A stretch of 64,000 nt of DNA from Pacificispira sp002696645. GTDB taxonomy: Bacteria; Pseudomonadota; Alphaproteobacteria; UBA8366; Aestuariispiraceae. A program made the translations under genes and the position numbers. Of the stretch, positions 7,927 through 16,655 are shown piece after piece (positions within the stretch are counted from its first letter, which is position 1; each line of letters starts with the position of its first letter). The notes under the pieces are model-generated. The model was given only the letters and a program-made list of their open reading frames with translations, made no database searches and was not told the origin of the DNA. The stretch lies in assembly GCF_048892425.1 (NCBI RefSeq), contig NZ_JBLZHU010000001.1, positions 744,001-808,000 on the forward strand, read 5' to 3'.

Positions 7927-9148
7927 GCCAGGGCTCCATCAAGGCATTATCACTGTCGGAATGCTTGTCTATAATGGTTTTATAGATCGCAGGGTCCGTT
8001 GCACCTTCACAGCCAAACACCAGAACAGTACTGTCTGGTCCTAAAGCCAGCCGGTCGCGCAGATCTTTTCGGCTGGCCATGCCGATTGCGCCCAGCAGCC
8101 CGGGGACAGCCGATTCGCCTGCAATGATTTCGCCCCCGCCTGCCGCACCCGATGCCAACAGGCGCATGGCCGGGCCAATGCCGTCCTCTCCGATGGTGAT
8201 GAAATCACTGGCCCCTTGCGACAGGATATCCCAGGCCAACAGCGAAACCTCGCCGCAAGACAATCCCGCCATGATCGTTTCTTCCGTGATCTCAACGGTC
8301 ATGGGTTTGTCCTGTCGCGCGCTTTCCAGGACACAGGCAGCGCGGGTTGGTTCTACAATGATGACTTTGGGCTTATCTGCCCCCATGCTTTGCCAGAACC
8401 GGGCGCAGATCGCTGCGGCCAGCCCGCCAACGCCTGCCTGCAGAAAAACATGGCTGGGCCGCGTATCCTCCAATTGCTGAAGAATTTCAGTCGCCATAAC
8501 GCTGTAGCCCGCCATAACGTGGCGCGGTAAATTCATATAGCCGGGATAAGATGTGTCAGACACGATGAACCAATGATTGGATTTCGCTTCTTCGGCGCAC
8601 ACCTTCAACGACTCGTCATAATCGCCGGAAATGCGGATAACCTCAGCGCCAAAGGCTTCCATAGCCTGTTTTCGTCCCTCGCTGACGCCTGCATGGATAT
8701 AGATGCGACAGGCACATCCGGCCATTTGGGCACCCCATGCGACGGAGCGCCCGTGATTTCCATCTGTCGCGGTGACAACCGTTAATTCTGATAGAGCGGA
8801 CCTGTGTTGACCGGCGCGGATTTCAGACAGTGTGACTTTTTTCCCGGTTTTCGCCTCAATCTGTGTCGCAGCCAACCGTAAAACGGTATAGGCCCCGCCC
8901 AGCGCCTTGAAACTGCCCAGGCCAAGCCGCGTGCTTTCGTCTTTATAATACAGCGCCCCAATGGACAGGGATGTCGCCAAAGTGTCTAAATTACGCAGTG
9001 GGGTTGGTTGATAGGCGGGCCAGGATGATATTTCGGCATAAGCCGCCTTTGCCATGGCGGGTGACAGAATCTCGTTCAGGGTTTCCGGGTAGGGGCCTGA
9101 CTGTGTCTCACGCCCAAAATGGTCCACAACAATATCTGAATTTTGCAT
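7919..9148 (-). CDS. Diaminopropionate ammonia-lyase, PLP-dependent
   Basis: The enzyme is predicted to convert 2,3-diaminopropionate to pyruvate and ammonia. It has a fold-type II PLP core: the Schiff-base Lys in LGLGSFKALGGAY (about residue 81 from this start), TATDGNHGRSVAWGA around the phosphate and catalytic Asp region, and the glycine loop QAGVGGLAAA. The ATG at 9148 is preferred because the 21 residues upstream look non-conserved, although 9211 is open. It is first in a two-gene unit with the M24 peptidase. A serine dehydratase-like specificity is the main alternative. Confidence 0.87.
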   Translation of the reverse strand: MQNSDIVVDHFGRETQSGPYPETLNEILSPAMAKAAYAEISSWPAYQPTPLRNLDTLATSLSIGALYYKDESTRLGLGSFKALGGAYTVLRLAATQIEAKTGKKVTLSEIRAGQHRSALSELTVVTATDGNHGRSVAWGAQMAGCACRIYIHAGVSEGRKQAMEAFGAEVIRISGDYDESLKVCAEEAKSNHWFIVSDTSYPGYMNLPRHVMAGYSVMATEILQQLEDTRPSHVFLQAGVGGLAAAICARFWQSMGADKPKVIIVEPTRAACVLESARQDKPMTVEITEETIMAGLSCGEVSLLAWDILSQGASDFITIGEDGIGPAMRLLASGAAGGGEIIAGESAVPGLLGAIGMASRKDLRDRLALGPDSTVLVFGCEGATDPAIYKTIIDKHSDSDNALMEPWHG

Positions 9149-9240
9149 ACACTTCGGACCCCAACTGATTGCGTGGTGGGTACCGTGATACGCACAGGAC
9201 GGCCCTGTCAAGGCAAAGGGGCTGATTTATTTGGAAGATT

Positions 9241-9314
9241 TGGAGGCGCGGAGCGGAATCGAACCGCTGTAAACGGATTTGCAATCCGGTGTATCACCAC
9301 TCTACCACCGCGCC
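9241..9314 (-). tRNA. tRNA-Cys (anticodon GCA)
   Basis: On the minus strand the acceptor GGCGCGG (9314-9308) pairs with CCGCGCC (9251-9245), followed by discriminator U and an encoded CCA (9243-9241). The anticodon arm CGGAT-TGCAAATCCG has GCA in the loop. The T-arm contains GGTTCGATTCC. The U discriminator is the identity element expected of bacterial tRNA-Cys. It lies alone between the ammonia-lyase and the pcm-like gene. Confidence 0.96.
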
Positions 9315-9509
9315 TCATCGATCTTGCACGACATCCGCATGCAAGATCTGAGCGGGTCTATAACCCTACCGGGATAGCTGGTCAATATCGGCGGTGAGCA
9401 AAGTGGTCGCATCTTCCATTTTCATGCCCCTGGGGCCGTTGCCAATAATGCGTTTGGCTTTTATAAGGAACGCTTAAGCCATCAGCACTATCAGGATCGG
9501 GGAATTGCT

Positions 9510-10163
9510 ATGGATTTCGCCCTCGCGCGCCGGAATATGGTTGAATCCCAATTGCGCACCAACAAGGTGACCGGGACCAAACTTATACAGGCGCTGCATC
9601 GAATCCCACGGGAACGGTTTGTTCCGATCGCCAAACGTCATCGGTCGTATTTCGATGAAAGCATCGAAGTCGCAAAGAATCGCTGGCTGATGCCGCCGAT
9701 GCCCCTGGCGCGTCTTATCCAGGAATCCTATCCGCAGGATACCGACAATGTCATGGTGATCGGTGCGGGCATGGGGTATTCATCTGCCTTGTATGGGGCG
9801 CTTACCCGGTCGGTTTTTGCGGTGGAAAACGATCCTGATCTGGTCGAAGAAATGGGCGGCGCGCTGACGGATTTGGCGTTGGATAATGTTGTCGCTGTCG
9901 AGGCCTCTTTGGCGGATGGATATCCAAAGGAAGGTCCCTATGACATCATTCTGATGACGGGCATGATTGAATATGCGCCCCAGACTTTGCTGGATCAGTT
10001 GAACGAAGGCGGGCGTCTGATGGCGGTTGTCGGGGCACCGGGCGATATCGGGCGCGCAACCTTGTTTGGCAAGAAGAACGGCATGACCTCCACACGGGTG
10101 CTGTTTGATGCGACAATAAAGCCTTTACCGGGTTTTGCGCGAACTCCCGCTTTTGTTTTTTGA
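9510..10163 (+). CDS. pcm: Protein-L-isoaspartate O-methyltransferase family protein
   Basis: A 217-residue SAM-dependent methyltransferase of the PCMT family, which repairs isoaspartyl residues. The SAM-binding glycine motif VIGAGMGYSSA is at 83-93 and an acidic end-of-strand residue follows in VFAVEND. The N-terminal region (MVESQLRTNKV, RIPRERFVP) is characteristic. This alphaproteobacterial version, encoded directly upstream of tolC, lacks the textbook SQP segment; LMPPMPLARL takes its place, so true repair activity is uncertain. The 130-bp spacer to tolC contains a weak AGGGT/ACCCT hairpin near 10212-10238. Confidence 0.85.
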   Translation: MDFALARRNMVESQLRTNKVTGTKLIQALHRIPRERFVPIAKRHRSYFDESIEVAKNRWLMPPMPLARLIQESYPQDTDNVMVIGAGMGYSSALYGALTRSVFAVENDPDLVEEMGGALTDLALDNVVAVEASLADGYPKEGPYDIILMTGMIEYAPQTLLDQLNEGGRLMAVVGAPGDIGRATLFGKKNGMTSTRVLFDATIKPLPGFARTPAFVF

Positions 10164-10300
10164 ACGACTCCGGTAGGACTTTTGGGTGGTGGTGTTTTTT
10201 CCTGATTTTTTAGGGTGTTTTTTCTAGAAGGAACCCTAAATTAAGCCAGCGGATCGAATCCCCAAGTACAGGTATACGTGTTTTAGAGAGGCCCATGGGC

Positions 10301-11728
10301 ATGACAATGATTTCCCTGAAGCGTGTTTTGATGTCGGCGGTTGCTGCGTCGGTCATGACATTTGGAACCCTGGCAGGTCCACAAATCGCGATGGCGCAGT
10401 CGCTGGAAGATGCTTTGGAGGAAGCCTACCGATCGAACCCCACGCTTCAGGCGCGGCGTGCTCAATTGCGGGCGACGGATGAATCGGTCCCACAGGCAAA
10501 GGCCGGATGGCGGCCCACGGTTGAATTAATTGGCGATATCAACGCGCTGCGGACCAAAAGCACGTCGCGCGTGACCTCTACAGATTCTTCGCGGTTCACG
10601 TCGGGCATTGAATTGCAGGTAACCCAGAACGTTTATAATGGTGGCGGGACCAAGGCGGCCGTCGAAGGGGCCAAGGCAGATGTATTAGCCCAGCGGGCCG
10701 ATCTTTTTGCGGTCGAACAATCGGTTCTGTTGCAAGGTGTTACCGCCTATATGAACGTTTTGCGGGATGAGGCCGTCGTTGAGTTGAACAATCAGAACGT
10801 GTCGCGGTTGGAACGTCAGTTGGAAGCAACGCAGGATCGATATGATGCCGGTGTCGCCACGCTGACGGATTCAGCGCAGGCGGAATCGCGTCTGGCGCGC
10901 TCCCGGTCTGATTTGTCCGCCGCCCGGGGGGATTTGGAAGTCAGCCGGTCTGTTTTCGAAGAAGTGATCGGAATTGCCCCAACGAACCTGTTCCGCCCGA
11001 TCCTGATGCCCGATTTGCCCGAAGGGCGTGATGCGGCAAAGAATATGGCGATATCAAATAATCCGGCTGTATTGACGGCGTTGTATAATCGGCGCGCGGC
11101 CTTGCACAGCATCGATCAGGAATATGCCGACCTTTTGCCGTCGGTTGATATCATCGGTGCGGCAGGCAAGGACTGGGACAAGGCCTCCGATGGGTCCCGC
11201 GCGACGACAGCGCAACTTACCGCCCGCTTAACGGTGCCAATCTATCAGCAGGGTTTCGCGACCAGCCAGGTGCGTCAGTCCAAGATGACGGCAGGACAGA
11301 CCCTTATGCAGATTGAGGAAGCCCGTCGCGACGTATCAGAACAAGCCATCAGCGCCTGGGAAACCTATCAGTCCGTCGTTTCCACGATTGTCGCGATTCG
11401 CGAAGAAGTGCGGGCAGCGGAAATCGCCCTGGATGGTGTGCAACAGGAAGAACTGGTCGGGCAGCGCACGGTGCTGGACGTTTTGGACGCGGAGCAGGAA
11501 GTTCTGGATGCGAAGGTCAGTCTGGAACGGGCTCAGCGTGATGAAACGGTCGCCCGTTTTGAATTGATCGCAGCAATTGGCGCCCTGACAGCGCAGGATC
11601 TGGGCCTGGATGTTCCTGTTTATGACCCCAGCAGCCATTACGATGACGTGAAGGATGCATTCTGGGGCGTTGGTGAGGACGTGGAACGCATTCCCAGCGA
11701 TACTGACGCCATGCAGGTGGAACCGTAA
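10301..11728 (+). CDS. tolC: TolC-family outer-membrane efflux channel
   Basis: An outer-membrane protein forming the exit duct of type I secretion and RND efflux systems. An N-terminal signal peptide ends near PQIAMAQ. Two outer-membrane efflux protein repeats follow, rich in long helices (for example NVSRLERQLEATQDRYDAG and the second repeat around ERAQRDETVARFELIAAIG). Of three in-frame ATGs (10295, 10301, 10307), 10301 has the best spacing from AGAGAGG. The length of 475 residues is typical. The location between pcm and popZ is a common alphaproteobacterial order. Confidence 0.94.
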   Translation: MTMISLKRVLMSAVAASVMTFGTLAGPQIAMAQSLEDALEEAYRSNPTLQARRAQLRATDESVPQAKAGWRPTVELIGDINALRTKSTSRVTSTDSSRFTSGIELQVTQNVYNGGGTKAAVEGAKADVLAQRADLFAVEQSVLLQGVTAYMNVLRDEAVVELNNQNVSRLERQLEATQDRYDAGVATLTDSAQAESRLARSRSDLSAARGDLEVSRSVFEEVIGIAPTNLFRPILMPDLPEGRDAAKNMAISNNPAVLTALYNRRAALHSIDQEYADLLPSVDIIGAAGKDWDKASDGSRATTAQLTARLTVPIYQQGFATSQVRQSKMTAGQTLMQIEEARRDVSEQAISAWETYQSVVSTIVAIREEVRAAEIALDGVQQEELVGQRTVLDVLDAEQEVLDAKVSLERAQRDETVARFELIAAIGALTAQDLGLDVPVYDPSSHYDDVKDAFWGVGEDVERIPSDTDAMQVEP

Positions 11729-11904
11729 GACTGTTTCGCTTGATTGCGCTTTCCCCTATGCCATTGAAGACTTGCGGAATCTGTAGAGACTCAGGCAGTC
11801 TGTGACAAATCGCGTCCCTGTATTTTAAGGTGACGCGGCGGGAATCAGCCTATGCTGTCCCGAATGAGGGTCAGGGTAGGACATGTGGATATGGTGACGG
11901 AACT

Positions 11905-12576
11905 ATGAGCGATAACCAAGAACCTTCGATGGAAGAGATTCTGGCATCCATTCGGAAGATTATTTCCGAGGATGGTGAGGATGAGCCCCCAAAGAAGGAA
12001 GAGCCCGCACCGGAGCCACAACCTGAGCCGGAGCCCGAACCAGAACCGGAGCCCGAACCCGAGCCGGAACCGGAGCCTGAGCCTGAGCCTGAGCCGGAAC
12101 CTATGGAACTGGAAGAAGAGGTTGAGGAAGAACCCTTAGAGCTTGAGGATGAGGTCGAGGAGGAATTGCCCGACCTGGAACTCGTCGATATGGAAGACGA
12201 CGAGGAAGAGGAATATGTGCCACCGCCGCCCCCTCCAGCACCACCTGAGCCCGAACCGGAAGAGGAAGAGGAGGAGGAATATGTGCCTCCGCCCCCACCA
12301 CCGTCCAGGCCTGCGCCGCCGGTGATGAGTGACGATGACCGCATTCTCTCTGACGACGTGGAAGGGTATGGAATTTCACAATTTGCGTCCCTTGAGCGGA
12401 AAATTCGCATGGGACAAGCCGGTGAGACGCTTGAAGATGTGGTCAAAGGCCTGTTGAAGCCGATGCTGCGCGGTTGGCTGGATGAAAATCTGCCGGGCCT
12501 GGTCGAACGGCTGGTCCAGGAAGAAATCCAACGCATGTCCCATCGCGCCCGCAAACGCTGGGATGATGAGAACTAG
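11905..12576 (+). CDS. popZ: Polar organising protein PopZ (DUF2497)
   Basis: A cell-pole scaffold that in Caulobacter forms a microdomain tethering the chromosome origin. The 223 residues have the three PopZ parts. First, a short conserved N-terminal helix, EPSMEEILASIRKIISED. Second, a long acidic proline-rich linker (about 30-135) with an uninterrupted Pro-Glu repeat and two copies of EEYVPPPPPP. Third, the conserved C-terminal oligomerisation helices (from about 150), including LEDVVKGLLKPMLRGWLDENLP. An upstream ATG at 11830 is open, but family members start at MSDNQEPSMEE. It lies between tolC and valS and is followed by a strong terminator. Confidence 0.93.
   Translation: MSDNQEPSMEEILASIRKIISEDGEDEPPKKEEPAPEPQPEPEPEPEPEPEPEPEPEPEPEPEPEPMELEEEVEEEPLELEDEVEEELPDLELVDMEDDEEEEYVPPPPPPAPPEPEPEEEEEEEYVPPPPPPSRPAPPVMSDDDRILSDDVEGYGISQFASLERKIRMGQAGETLEDVVKGLLKPMLRGWLDENLPGLVERLVQEEIQRMSHRARKRWDDEN
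12010..12105 (+). repeat. Pro-Glu codon repeat within popZ
   Basis: Six-base units of the type GAGCCG/GAACCA/GAGCCC run in tandem and encode alternating Glu and Pro. Synonymous variation between units (CCG, CCA, CCC, CCT; GAG, GAA) shows it is partly diverged rather than a fresh slippage tract. Tract length probably varies among strains. The antisense frame reads as an artificial Ser-Gly repeat. Confidence 0.85.
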
Positions 12577-12598
12577 TCCAAACATAAATTTTCCATGG

Positions 12599-12625
12599 AA
12601 AAGGCCCCGCTTTGGGGCCTTTTTC
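12599..12625 (+). terminator. Intrinsic terminator after popZ
   Basis: A hairpin AAAGGCCCC-GCTT-TGGGGCCTTTTT with a T-run lies 23 bases after the popZ stop. It separates popZ from valS, which must have its own promoter. Confidence 0.9.
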
Positions 12626-12714
12626 TTGGATGGTTGATGCGCATCCGGTTTGACCTGTGGGATGCAAGTCGTATAACCGACGCGGTTTGAAATCTTTGAG
12701 AATGAAGGTGTGGT

Positions 12715-15363
12715 ATGCTGGAGAAGACCTATCAGCCGGAACAGGCGGAAGGGGCCCATTATCAGAAATGGGAACAGGGCGGATATTTTGAAGGCGGGCG
12801 TCGGCCCGACGCTGATCCGTTCACCATTGTCATTCCACCGCCCAATGTCACCGGCAGCCTGCATATGGGCCATGCCCTGAACAACACCATTCAGGATGTG
12901 CTGATCCGCTATCACCGCATGGCCGGGCGCGATGCCCTGTGGCAGCCGGGTATGGATCATGCCGGCATCGCCACACAAATGGTGGTCGAACGACAACTGG
13001 CGGCCAAGGGCAACCAGTCGCGCCGGGAATTGGGCCGTGAGGCTTTCATTCAGCGTGTTTGGGACTGGAAGGCGGAAAGCGGCGGCACCATCAAGGGGCA
13101 GTTGAAGCGCCTGGGCGCATCCTGTGACTGGAGCCGCGAACGCTTCACCATGGATGAGGGCCTCAGCAAGGCCGTGCTGAAGGTTTTTGTCGACCTGCAC
13201 AAGGAAGGCCTGATCTATCGCGACAAGCGCTTGGTGAACTGGGACCCGGCGCTGGAAACCGCGATTTCCGACCTGGAAGTGCAGCAGGTCGAAACCAAGG
13301 GTAAGATGTGGTTCTTCCGCTATCCCGTTGAGGGGGAAGAGGGCGTCACCCTGACGGTCGGCACCACGCGACCGGAAACCATGCTGGGCGATACCGGCAT
13401 TGCGGTGCATCCCGACGACGAACGCTATCAGCATCTGATCGGGAAATTCTGTATCCTGCCACTGGTTGGGCGCCGCATCCCGATTGTCGCGGACAGCTAT
13501 GCCGATCCGGAACAGGGATCCGGGGCGGTGAAGATCACACCGGCCCATGATTTCAATGACTTCGAGGTTGGTCGTCGCGCCGGGCTTGAGGTCATCAATG
13601 TCATGACGCCTCAAGCCAAAATGAATGATGATGTGCCGGAAAAATATCGCGGGATGGATCGGTTTGAGTGCCGCAAGCAGGTCATCGCCGATATCGATGC
13701 GCTGGGCCTGTTGGAAAAGATCGAAGAAATCGATCACACGGTTCCCTATGGCGACCGGGGCGGGGTACCGATTGAGCCCTATCTGACTGATCAGTGGTAT
13801 GTGGATGCCAAAACCCTGGCAAAGCCCGCCATCGAGTCGGTAGAGCAGGGCCGCACGAAATTCGTGCCGGAAAACTGGACTAAGACCTATTACGAATGGA
13901 TGCGCAATATCCAGCCCTGGTGCGTGTCGCGCCAATTGTGGTGGGGCCACCAGATCCCTGCCTGGTATGGGCCGGATGGTGAAATCTTCGTTGAACTGTC
14001 CGAAGAAGAGGCCCAGGCCGCAGCAGACGCCCATTATGGCAAGCCCACTGAGTTGAAGCGCGACGAGGACGTGTTGGATACCTGGTTCTCCTCGGCACTG
14101 TGGACATTCTCTACCCTGGGATGGCCTGACAAGACGCCGGAACTGGACCGCTTTCACCCAACCGACGTGCTGGTGACCGGGTTTGATATCATCTTCTTCT
14201 GGGTTGCCCGGATGATGATGATGACGTTGCATTTCATGAAGACGGAGCCGTTCCACACGGTCTATGTCCATGCTCTGGTGCGCGATGAACATGGACAGAA
14301 GATGTCCAAGTCCAAGGGCAATGTCATCGACCCACTGCAGTTGATTGATGAATATGGCGCGGACTCGTTGCGCTTCACGCTGATCGCTCTGGCGGCGGCT
14401 GGTCGCGATATCAAGCTCAGCCCTGCACGGGTTGAGGGCTATCGCAACTTTATGACCAAGCTATGGAACGCAGCGCGGTTTTGTGAAATGAACCAATGTG
14501 TTCTGGATGAAAGCTATGATCCTGCTTTAGCCAAAGAAACCGTCAATCGCTGGATTTTGGGCGAATTGGGACGGACTCGCGATGCGGTGACCACAGCGAT
14601 TGAAACCTATCGCTTTAATGAGGCGGCGGGTGCTTTGTATCAATTCGTCTGGGGCACCTTCTGCGATTGGTATCTGGAATTTGCCAAGCCCTTGTTTGCG
14701 GGAGAGGATGCTGCAGCACAGGCGGAGACCCGCGCGACGGCGGCTTTCGTGCTGGAGCGTATTTTGCGCCTGATGCATCCGATCTCTCCCTTCATTACCG
14801 CTGAATTGTGGGATCATGTGAAGGGGGAGGGCGCGGAGCCCCTGATCGAGGCCGCCTGGCCTGCAGCGCCGCCAGTTGATGCGGCGGTTGAGACGGAAAT
14901 GGGCTGGGTCGTGCGCCTGATTACGGAAATCCGCTCCACCCGGTCGGAAATGAATGTACCGCCAGGGACTAAAGTGCCGCTGGCTATTCAGGGCATGCGG
15001 GACGAGGCGAAAGCCTGGCTGGCAAAGCATGATAGCCTGATTGCCGGCCTGGCGCGCGTTGCTTCTTTCGAGCATGTCACCGACATCCCCGAAGGGGCCA
15101 TTCAACTGGTCGTCGACGAGGCCACGATTGCCATTCCGCTGACCGGGGTCATCGATCTGGACGCCGAACGCCAGCGACTGGAAAAAGCCATTGCCAAGGC
15201 AGACGGGGAGATCGCCAAGCTGACCGGGAAGCTGGGCAATGAGAAATTCGTCGCCAATGCTCCCGAAGCCGTGGTCGCAGAAAACCGTGCCCGCTTGGCC
15301 GACGAAGAGGCCCAGCGCGATAAGCTGAAAGAGGCGCTGGAACGGATAGCGGCGGCTGGTTAG
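12715..15363 (+). CDS. valS: Valyl-tRNA synthetase
   Basis: A class I aminoacyl-tRNA synthetase charging tRNA-Val. The 882 residues carry the HIGH motif as HMGH (50-53, after PPPNVTGSL), a large editing (CP1) domain with GTTRPETMLGDTGIAVHP, the KMSKS motif at about 529-533, the anticodon-binding domain, and the C-terminal coiled coil typical of ValRS (last ~70 residues, LDAERQRLEKAIAKADGEI). All hallmarks are intact. It follows the popZ terminator. Confidence 0.98.
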   Translation: MLEKTYQPEQAEGAHYQKWEQGGYFEGGRRPDADPFTIVIPPPNVTGSLHMGHALNNTIQDVLIRYHRMAGRDALWQPGMDHAGIATQMVVERQLAAKGNQSRRELGREAFIQRVWDWKAESGGTIKGQLKRLGASCDWSRERFTMDEGLSKAVLKVFVDLHKEGLIYRDKRLVNWDPALETAISDLEVQQVETKGKMWFFRYPVEGEEGVTLTVGTTRPETMLGDTGIAVHPDDERYQHLIGKFCILPLVGRRIPIVADSYADPEQGSGAVKITPAHDFNDFEVGRRAGLEVINVMTPQAKMNDDVPEKYRGMDRFECRKQVIADIDALGLLEKIEEIDHTVPYGDRGGVPIEPYLTDQWYVDAKTLAKPAIESVEQGRTKFVPENWTKTYYEWMRNIQPWCVSRQLWWGHQIPAWYGPDGEIFVELSEEEAQAAADAHYGKPTELKRDEDVLDTWFSSALWTFSTLGWPDKTPELDRFHPTDVLVTGFDIIFFWVARMMMMTLHFMKTEPFHTVYVHALVRDEHGQKMSKSKGNVIDPLQLIDEYGADSLRFTLIALAAAGRDIKLSPARVEGYRNFMTKLWNAARFCEMNQCVLDESYDPALAKETVNRWILGELGRTRDAVTTAIETYRFNEAAGALYQFVWGTFCDWYLEFAKPLFAGEDAAAQAETRATAAFVLERILRLMHPISPFITAELWDHVKGEGAEPLIEAAWPAAPPVDAAVETEMGWVVRLITEIRSTRSEMNVPPGTKVPLAIQGMRDEAKAWLAKHDSLIAGLARVASFEHVTDIPEGAIQLVVDEATIAIPLTGVIDLDAERQRLEKAIAKADGEIAKLTGKLGNEKFVANAPEAVVAENRARLADEEAQRDKLKEALERIAAAG

Positions 15364-15440
15364 GGTTGTGAACGCGCTATTTGCAGCGTTTTATCTCTGC
15401 GGCCTTAGCGTTTAACTCTGTACCTATTGAAAGGCAGGCC

Positions 15441-16442
15441 ATGCCGCAAACGCTTCTGGTAACCGGTGGGGGTGGCTTTGTTCTCAGCCATCTGGTGCGG
15501 CAATGGCTGGAACGGGCGCCCGATACTCTGGCGATTGTTGTGGATGTGGCACCCCTGGATGCTATGGCGCGACGGTGGTTCTGGGGATTGGAAAATCGCC
15601 TGACCTTTGTGCAGGGGTCGGTCAGTGACCCGGCGCTTTGGGCGAAATTGCCTCAAGAGAAGATCACCCATATCGTTCATGCCGCAGCGGTGACATCAAT
15701 CAATCGCTTGTTTGAGGGGGCTCCGGCGGGGGGCCTGCCTGCCCTGGAGACCAATATGATGGGGCCAGCCCGGGCACTGGCCTTTGCCGCAGGATGTCGG
15801 AAACTGGCGCGCATGGTTCATGTCTCTACCGGGTCGGTCTATGGCACGACGGGGCCGGAACCGGACGAGTCTCAGCCGCTGCCCGAAGACGGGTATATTG
15901 ATCCCGATGGTTTCTATGGCATCACCAAATACACTGGGGAGCAATTGGCCGGGCAATGGGCGCGGCAATTTGGATTGCCAGTGGCGGCAATCCGCTTGTC
16001 CAGTGTCTATGGACCGATGGACCGTGAAACCGCGCATCGTGCGGTTAGCCTGCCCCCCGCGGTCCTGATGCGCCGGGCCCTGGCCGGGGAACGGGTGCGG
16101 ATTTCCAATAGGGGTGGGGCCGGGGATTACATCCATGCCGGAGATGTCGCACGGGCGATCCTGGCCCTGTTCGATGCGCCGCACCTGTCGCACAACGTCT
16201 ATAATGTTGCCTATGGACAGCGATTGACCATGGCGCAGTTGGTGGATGCCGTGGCGGATATTGTGCCGGGGTTTGGTGCTGATGTGGTCCCGGAAGATCA
16301 AGCCGATATCATTGTGGATCCTATGAAGACCGGTGGGCGGTGGAATGCTTATGATATCGCCCGATTGATCGGGGATACGGGGTGGAAGCCAATGCCTCTA
16401 TCTGAGGCTCTGTCGGACTATCGCGATTGGTTGCGGACCTAA
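15441..16442 (+). CDS. NAD-dependent epimerase/dehydratase (extended SDR)
   Basis: A 333-residue extended short-chain dehydrogenase. The Rossmann motif TGGGGF is at 8-13, STGSVYG carries the catalytic Ser/Thr, and Y159-x3-K163 (YGITK) is the active pair. The ATG at 15441 follows AAAGGCAGG and starts directly with the nucleotide-binding strand, so the longer reading from 15381 is less likely. Family members act on nucleotide sugars or similar alcohols; the substrate is not evident and no sugar-biosynthesis genes surround it. It lies 78 bp after valS. Confidence 0.85.
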   Translation: MPQTLLVTGGGGFVLSHLVRQWLERAPDTLAIVVDVAPLDAMARRWFWGLENRLTFVQGSVSDPALWAKLPQEKITHIVHAAAVTSINRLFEGAPAGGLPALETNMMGPARALAFAAGCRKLARMVHVSTGSVYGTTGPEPDESQPLPEDGYIDPDGFYGITKYTGEQLAGQWARQFGLPVAAIRLSSVYGPMDRETAHRAVSLPPAVLMRRALAGERVRISNRGGAGDYIHAGDVARAILALFDAPHLSHNVYNVAYGQRLTMAQLVDAVADIVPGFGADVVPEDQADIIVDPMKTGGRWNAYDIARLIGDTGWKPMPLSEALSDYRDWLRT

Positions 16443-16552
16443 TGACAGGTCTGAGTGTGTCCTGAATGTGACACAAACTGTCATAATGGCGAGAATGGGT
16501 CGCCTTTTGACGTAAACCGGCGATCCCCTTACGGCGGATACATTATCCTGAT

Positions 16553-16590
16553 TTGACAGAACGCACGGTGCCGTCTGTAATGTGATCACA
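16553..16590 (+). promoter_or_regulatory. Sigma-70-like promoter and palindrome upstream of the amino acid importer
   Basis: A -35 box TTGACA (16553-16558) is separated by 17 bases from TGTAAT (16576-16581). The perfect palindrome TGTGATCACA (16581-16590) overlaps the expected transcription start, a position suited to a repressor. The start codon of the binding-protein gene is 66 bases further on, behind a GGAGGG ribosome site. Confidence 0.6.
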
Positions 16591-16655
16591 CAGATCAGGG
16601 CCCTTTTTATGGCTTTTCTGAGTGATCTTTTCGAGTTCTATGGAGGGAATATCAA

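Noticed and set aside
11871..12554. Ser/Gly-rich open frame on the minus strand
   Set aside because: It is the reverse reading of the popZ Pro-Glu repeat, giving an artificial SGSGSG run.
12376..14292. 638-codon open frame on the minus strand
   Set aside because: It is antisense to popZ and valS, whose products carry intact family motifs; the His- and Gln-rich translation is typical of an antisense shadow.
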